7,967 bases of DNA from T3Sed10-241 sp036796255 (GTDB taxonomy: Bacteria; Bacteroidota; Bacteroidia; Flavobacteriales_D; Cryomorphaceae): assembly GCA_036796255.1 (NCBI GenBank), contig DAIRDH010000109.1, positions 1-7,967 on the forward strand, written 5' to 3'. Both the position numbers and the translations under genes were made by a program. Shown piece by piece: positions 6,571-7,967 of the stretch (position 1 is its first letter; the number at the start of each line of letters is the position of its first letter). Below the pieces are notes generated by a model. The model worked only from the letters and a program-made list of their open reading frames with translations. It made no database searches and was not told the origin of the DNA.

Positions 6571-7967
6571 ACGCAGCTTGATCCTACTGCTTCCGGCCCT
6601 GCTGATTTTCGGCTGTAAAGCCGGCAAAAACTACCGCGGCACCGAGCTGCAGGTGCCTGAGGCCTTCTATTTTGAAGCCGAAGCTGAGGTGCCTGCCGAA
6701 TTTGCGGTAAGCACCGACACCCTCAGCCGCGAAGGCATCGCCGATTACGACTGGTTTACCCTCTTCGGTGATCCAGTGCTCGACACGCTCATCACACAGG
6801 CGCTCATCTACAACCAGGACCTGCTCATCGCTGCCGAGGCCGTGGTGCAGGCGCAAGACGGTTTTGTAGCGCAGCGCGCGGCCATGCTGCCCACCATCGG
6901 GGTGGAAGGCGGTGCCACGCGGGGCAATTTTCAAGGCCTGCTGCTTCCCGAAACGCAAAACCTCTTTTACGCCGGGGCTTTCGCCAATTGGGAAATCGAC
7001 TTTTGGGGCAAATTCCGCCGACTCAATGAATCAGCCCGGGCCCGCATCGTACAGAGCGAAGAAGGCTACCGCGCTACCCGCCTCAGCCTGATGGGGGGTG
7101 TGGCCACGCAGTACTTTCTCCTGCTGGAGTACCACATGCGCCTTGAAATCAGCGAGCGCAACCTCGCCCTGCGCGACAGCATGCTCAGCCTCATTGAGCA
7201 GCGTTACGCCCGTGGTATCGTGGCCGAAATTGATGTGAATCAAGCCCAAATCAAGCGGGCAGTGGCCGCCGAGGCGGTGCCCTTGTGGAAGCGCCTCATT
7301 GCCCAAACGGAGCACCGCATAAGCGTACTCACGGGCAGCAACCCACGACGCATTGAGCTGGACCTCGGCCTGATGGAGCAAGATACGGCCATTGTGATAC
7401 CCCCCGGACTGCCCAGTGAGCTGCTGCTGCGCCGGCCCGACATCGCCGCCGCCGAGCAAAACCTCATCGCCCAAAATGCCCTTGTAGGCGCGGCCAAGGC
7501 CAACCGCCTGCCCAGCATCAGCCTCACAGGCCTCCTTGGCCTCGCAAGCAATGATCTGAGCACCCTCACCGACGGGCCTTTGGCCTGGAATGCCGGTGCT
7601 TCCATCTTCGGGCCCCTCTTCAACTTCGGGCGCCTGCAGCGCGCCGTGGCCATTGAGGAAAGCCGCACACGACAAGCTGAACTCGTTTACGAACGCACCG
7701 TACTCGACGCCTTCCGCTCCGTGGAGGATGCCCTGGTGGAAATCAGCACCCTCAAGGAGGAACTTACTGCCCGGAAGCAACGCCTCGATGCCTCCCTCAA
7801 TGCCCAGTATCTGAGCGCTGAGCGCTACGACCGCGGCGTGACGAGCTACCTCGAATTTCTCGAGTCGCAGCGCCAGGCCTTTGAATCAGAATTGAACTAC
7901 GCCGGCGCCCGCAGGGAATTGCTCACCGCCTATGTGAAGCTGTGGACGGCGCTGGGTGGGGGGTGGT
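6563..7967 (+). CDS. RND efflux outer-membrane channel lipoprotein (NodT family), nearly complete
   Basis: The frame stays open for 468 codons to the window edge. The N-terminus (MSKRSLILLLPALLIFGC) is a lipoprotein signal with the lipidated Cys at 18. Two outer-membrane efflux (OEP/TolC-like) repeats follow. The first begins near residue 60 (DYDWFTLFGDPVLDTLI). The second contains GLPSELLLRRPDIAAAEQNLIAQNALVGAA from 282, then LPSISLTGLLGLAS and FGPLFNFGRL (349-358). The last visible residues, LWTALGGGW (460-468), match the usual C-terminal ending of NodT-family channels, so the stop codon is probably just outside the window. The protein should form the trimeric exit duct for the upstream pump. 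The chosen ATG overlaps the pump stop by 8 nt. An in-frame ATG at 6551 would add four residues and cannot be excluded. No Shine-Dalgarno motif decides between them. Confidence 0.95.
   Translation, partial: MSKRSLILLLPALLIFGCKAGKNYRGTELQVPEAFYFEAEAEVPAEFAVSTDTLSREGIADYDWFTLFGDPVLDTLITQALIYNQDLLIAAEAVVQAQDGFVAQRAAMLPTIGVEGGATRGNFQGLLLPETQNLFYAGAFANWEIDFWGKFRRLNESARARIVQSEEGYRATRLSLMGGVATQYFLLLEYHMRLEISERNLALRDSMLSLIEQRYARGIVAEIDVNQAQIKRAVAAEAVPLWKRLIAQTEHRISVLTGSNPRRIELDLGLMEQDTAIVIPPGLPSELLLRRPDIAAAEQNLIAQNALVGAAKANRLPSISLTGLLGLASNDLSTLTDGPLAWNAGASIFGPLFNFGRLQRAVAIEESRTRQAELVYERTVLDAFRSVEDALVEISTLKEELTARKQRLDASLNAQYLSAERYDRGVTSYLEFLESQRQAFESELNYAGARRELLTAYVKLWTALGGGW

Noticed and set aside
7031..7780. 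249-codon minus-strand ORF opposite the channel gene
   Set aside because: It is antisense to a clear NodT-family channel whose frame is open across the whole stretch, and it has low-complexity shadow-like composition.

Overview
The window looks like a chromosomal stretch from a member of the Bacteroidota. The signs are good matches to the Bacteroidota primary-sigma promoter (TTTG about 19-21 nt upstream of TAnnTTTG), no Shine-Dalgarno motifs at the starts I examined, and an AAA_14/DUF4143-type ATPase of a kind common in that phylum. The lineage is inferred from these features; no rRNA or marker gene is present.

Layout. (1) Positions 1-340, minus strand: the N-terminal 113 codons of a patatin-like phospholipase, running off the left edge. 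(2) 341-618: a divergent intergenic region with a consensus promoter for the patatin gene. It also holds a perfect 19-bp inverted repeat overlapping the promoter of the next gene. (3) 619-1860, plus strand: an intact 413-aa ATPase with a C-terminal DUF4143/nuclease-like region, visibly more AT-rich than its surroundings. Its promoter lies so close to the ATG that the mRNA should be leaderless or nearly so. (4) 1861-2261: about 400 bp with no recognised gene. It holds one plausible 48-codon ORF, whose ATG sits at the same distance from a TAnnTTTG box as that of the ATPase gene. (5) 2262-7967, plus strand, GC-rich: a tripartite RND efflux operon in the order adaptor, inner-membrane pump and outer-membrane channel, with overlapping stop/start codons.

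How the operon works. The pump (1060 aa, HAE1/AcrB type) has the TM4 Asp pair and TM10 Lys of the proton relay. The channel is a NodT-type outer-membrane lipoprotein that is complete to within about a residue of the right edge. The adaptor gene carries a one-base frameshift in a run of four A's at 2926-2929. It is therefore either a real disruption of an otherwise intact pump operon or a base-calling error; adding one A restores a normal 376-aa adaptor.

The most interesting non-coding signal is the 19-bp perfect palindrome (561-601) fused to the ATPase promoter, which suggests tight and possibly autogenous control. I found no rRNA, tRNA, CRISPR array or recognisable insertion sequence.
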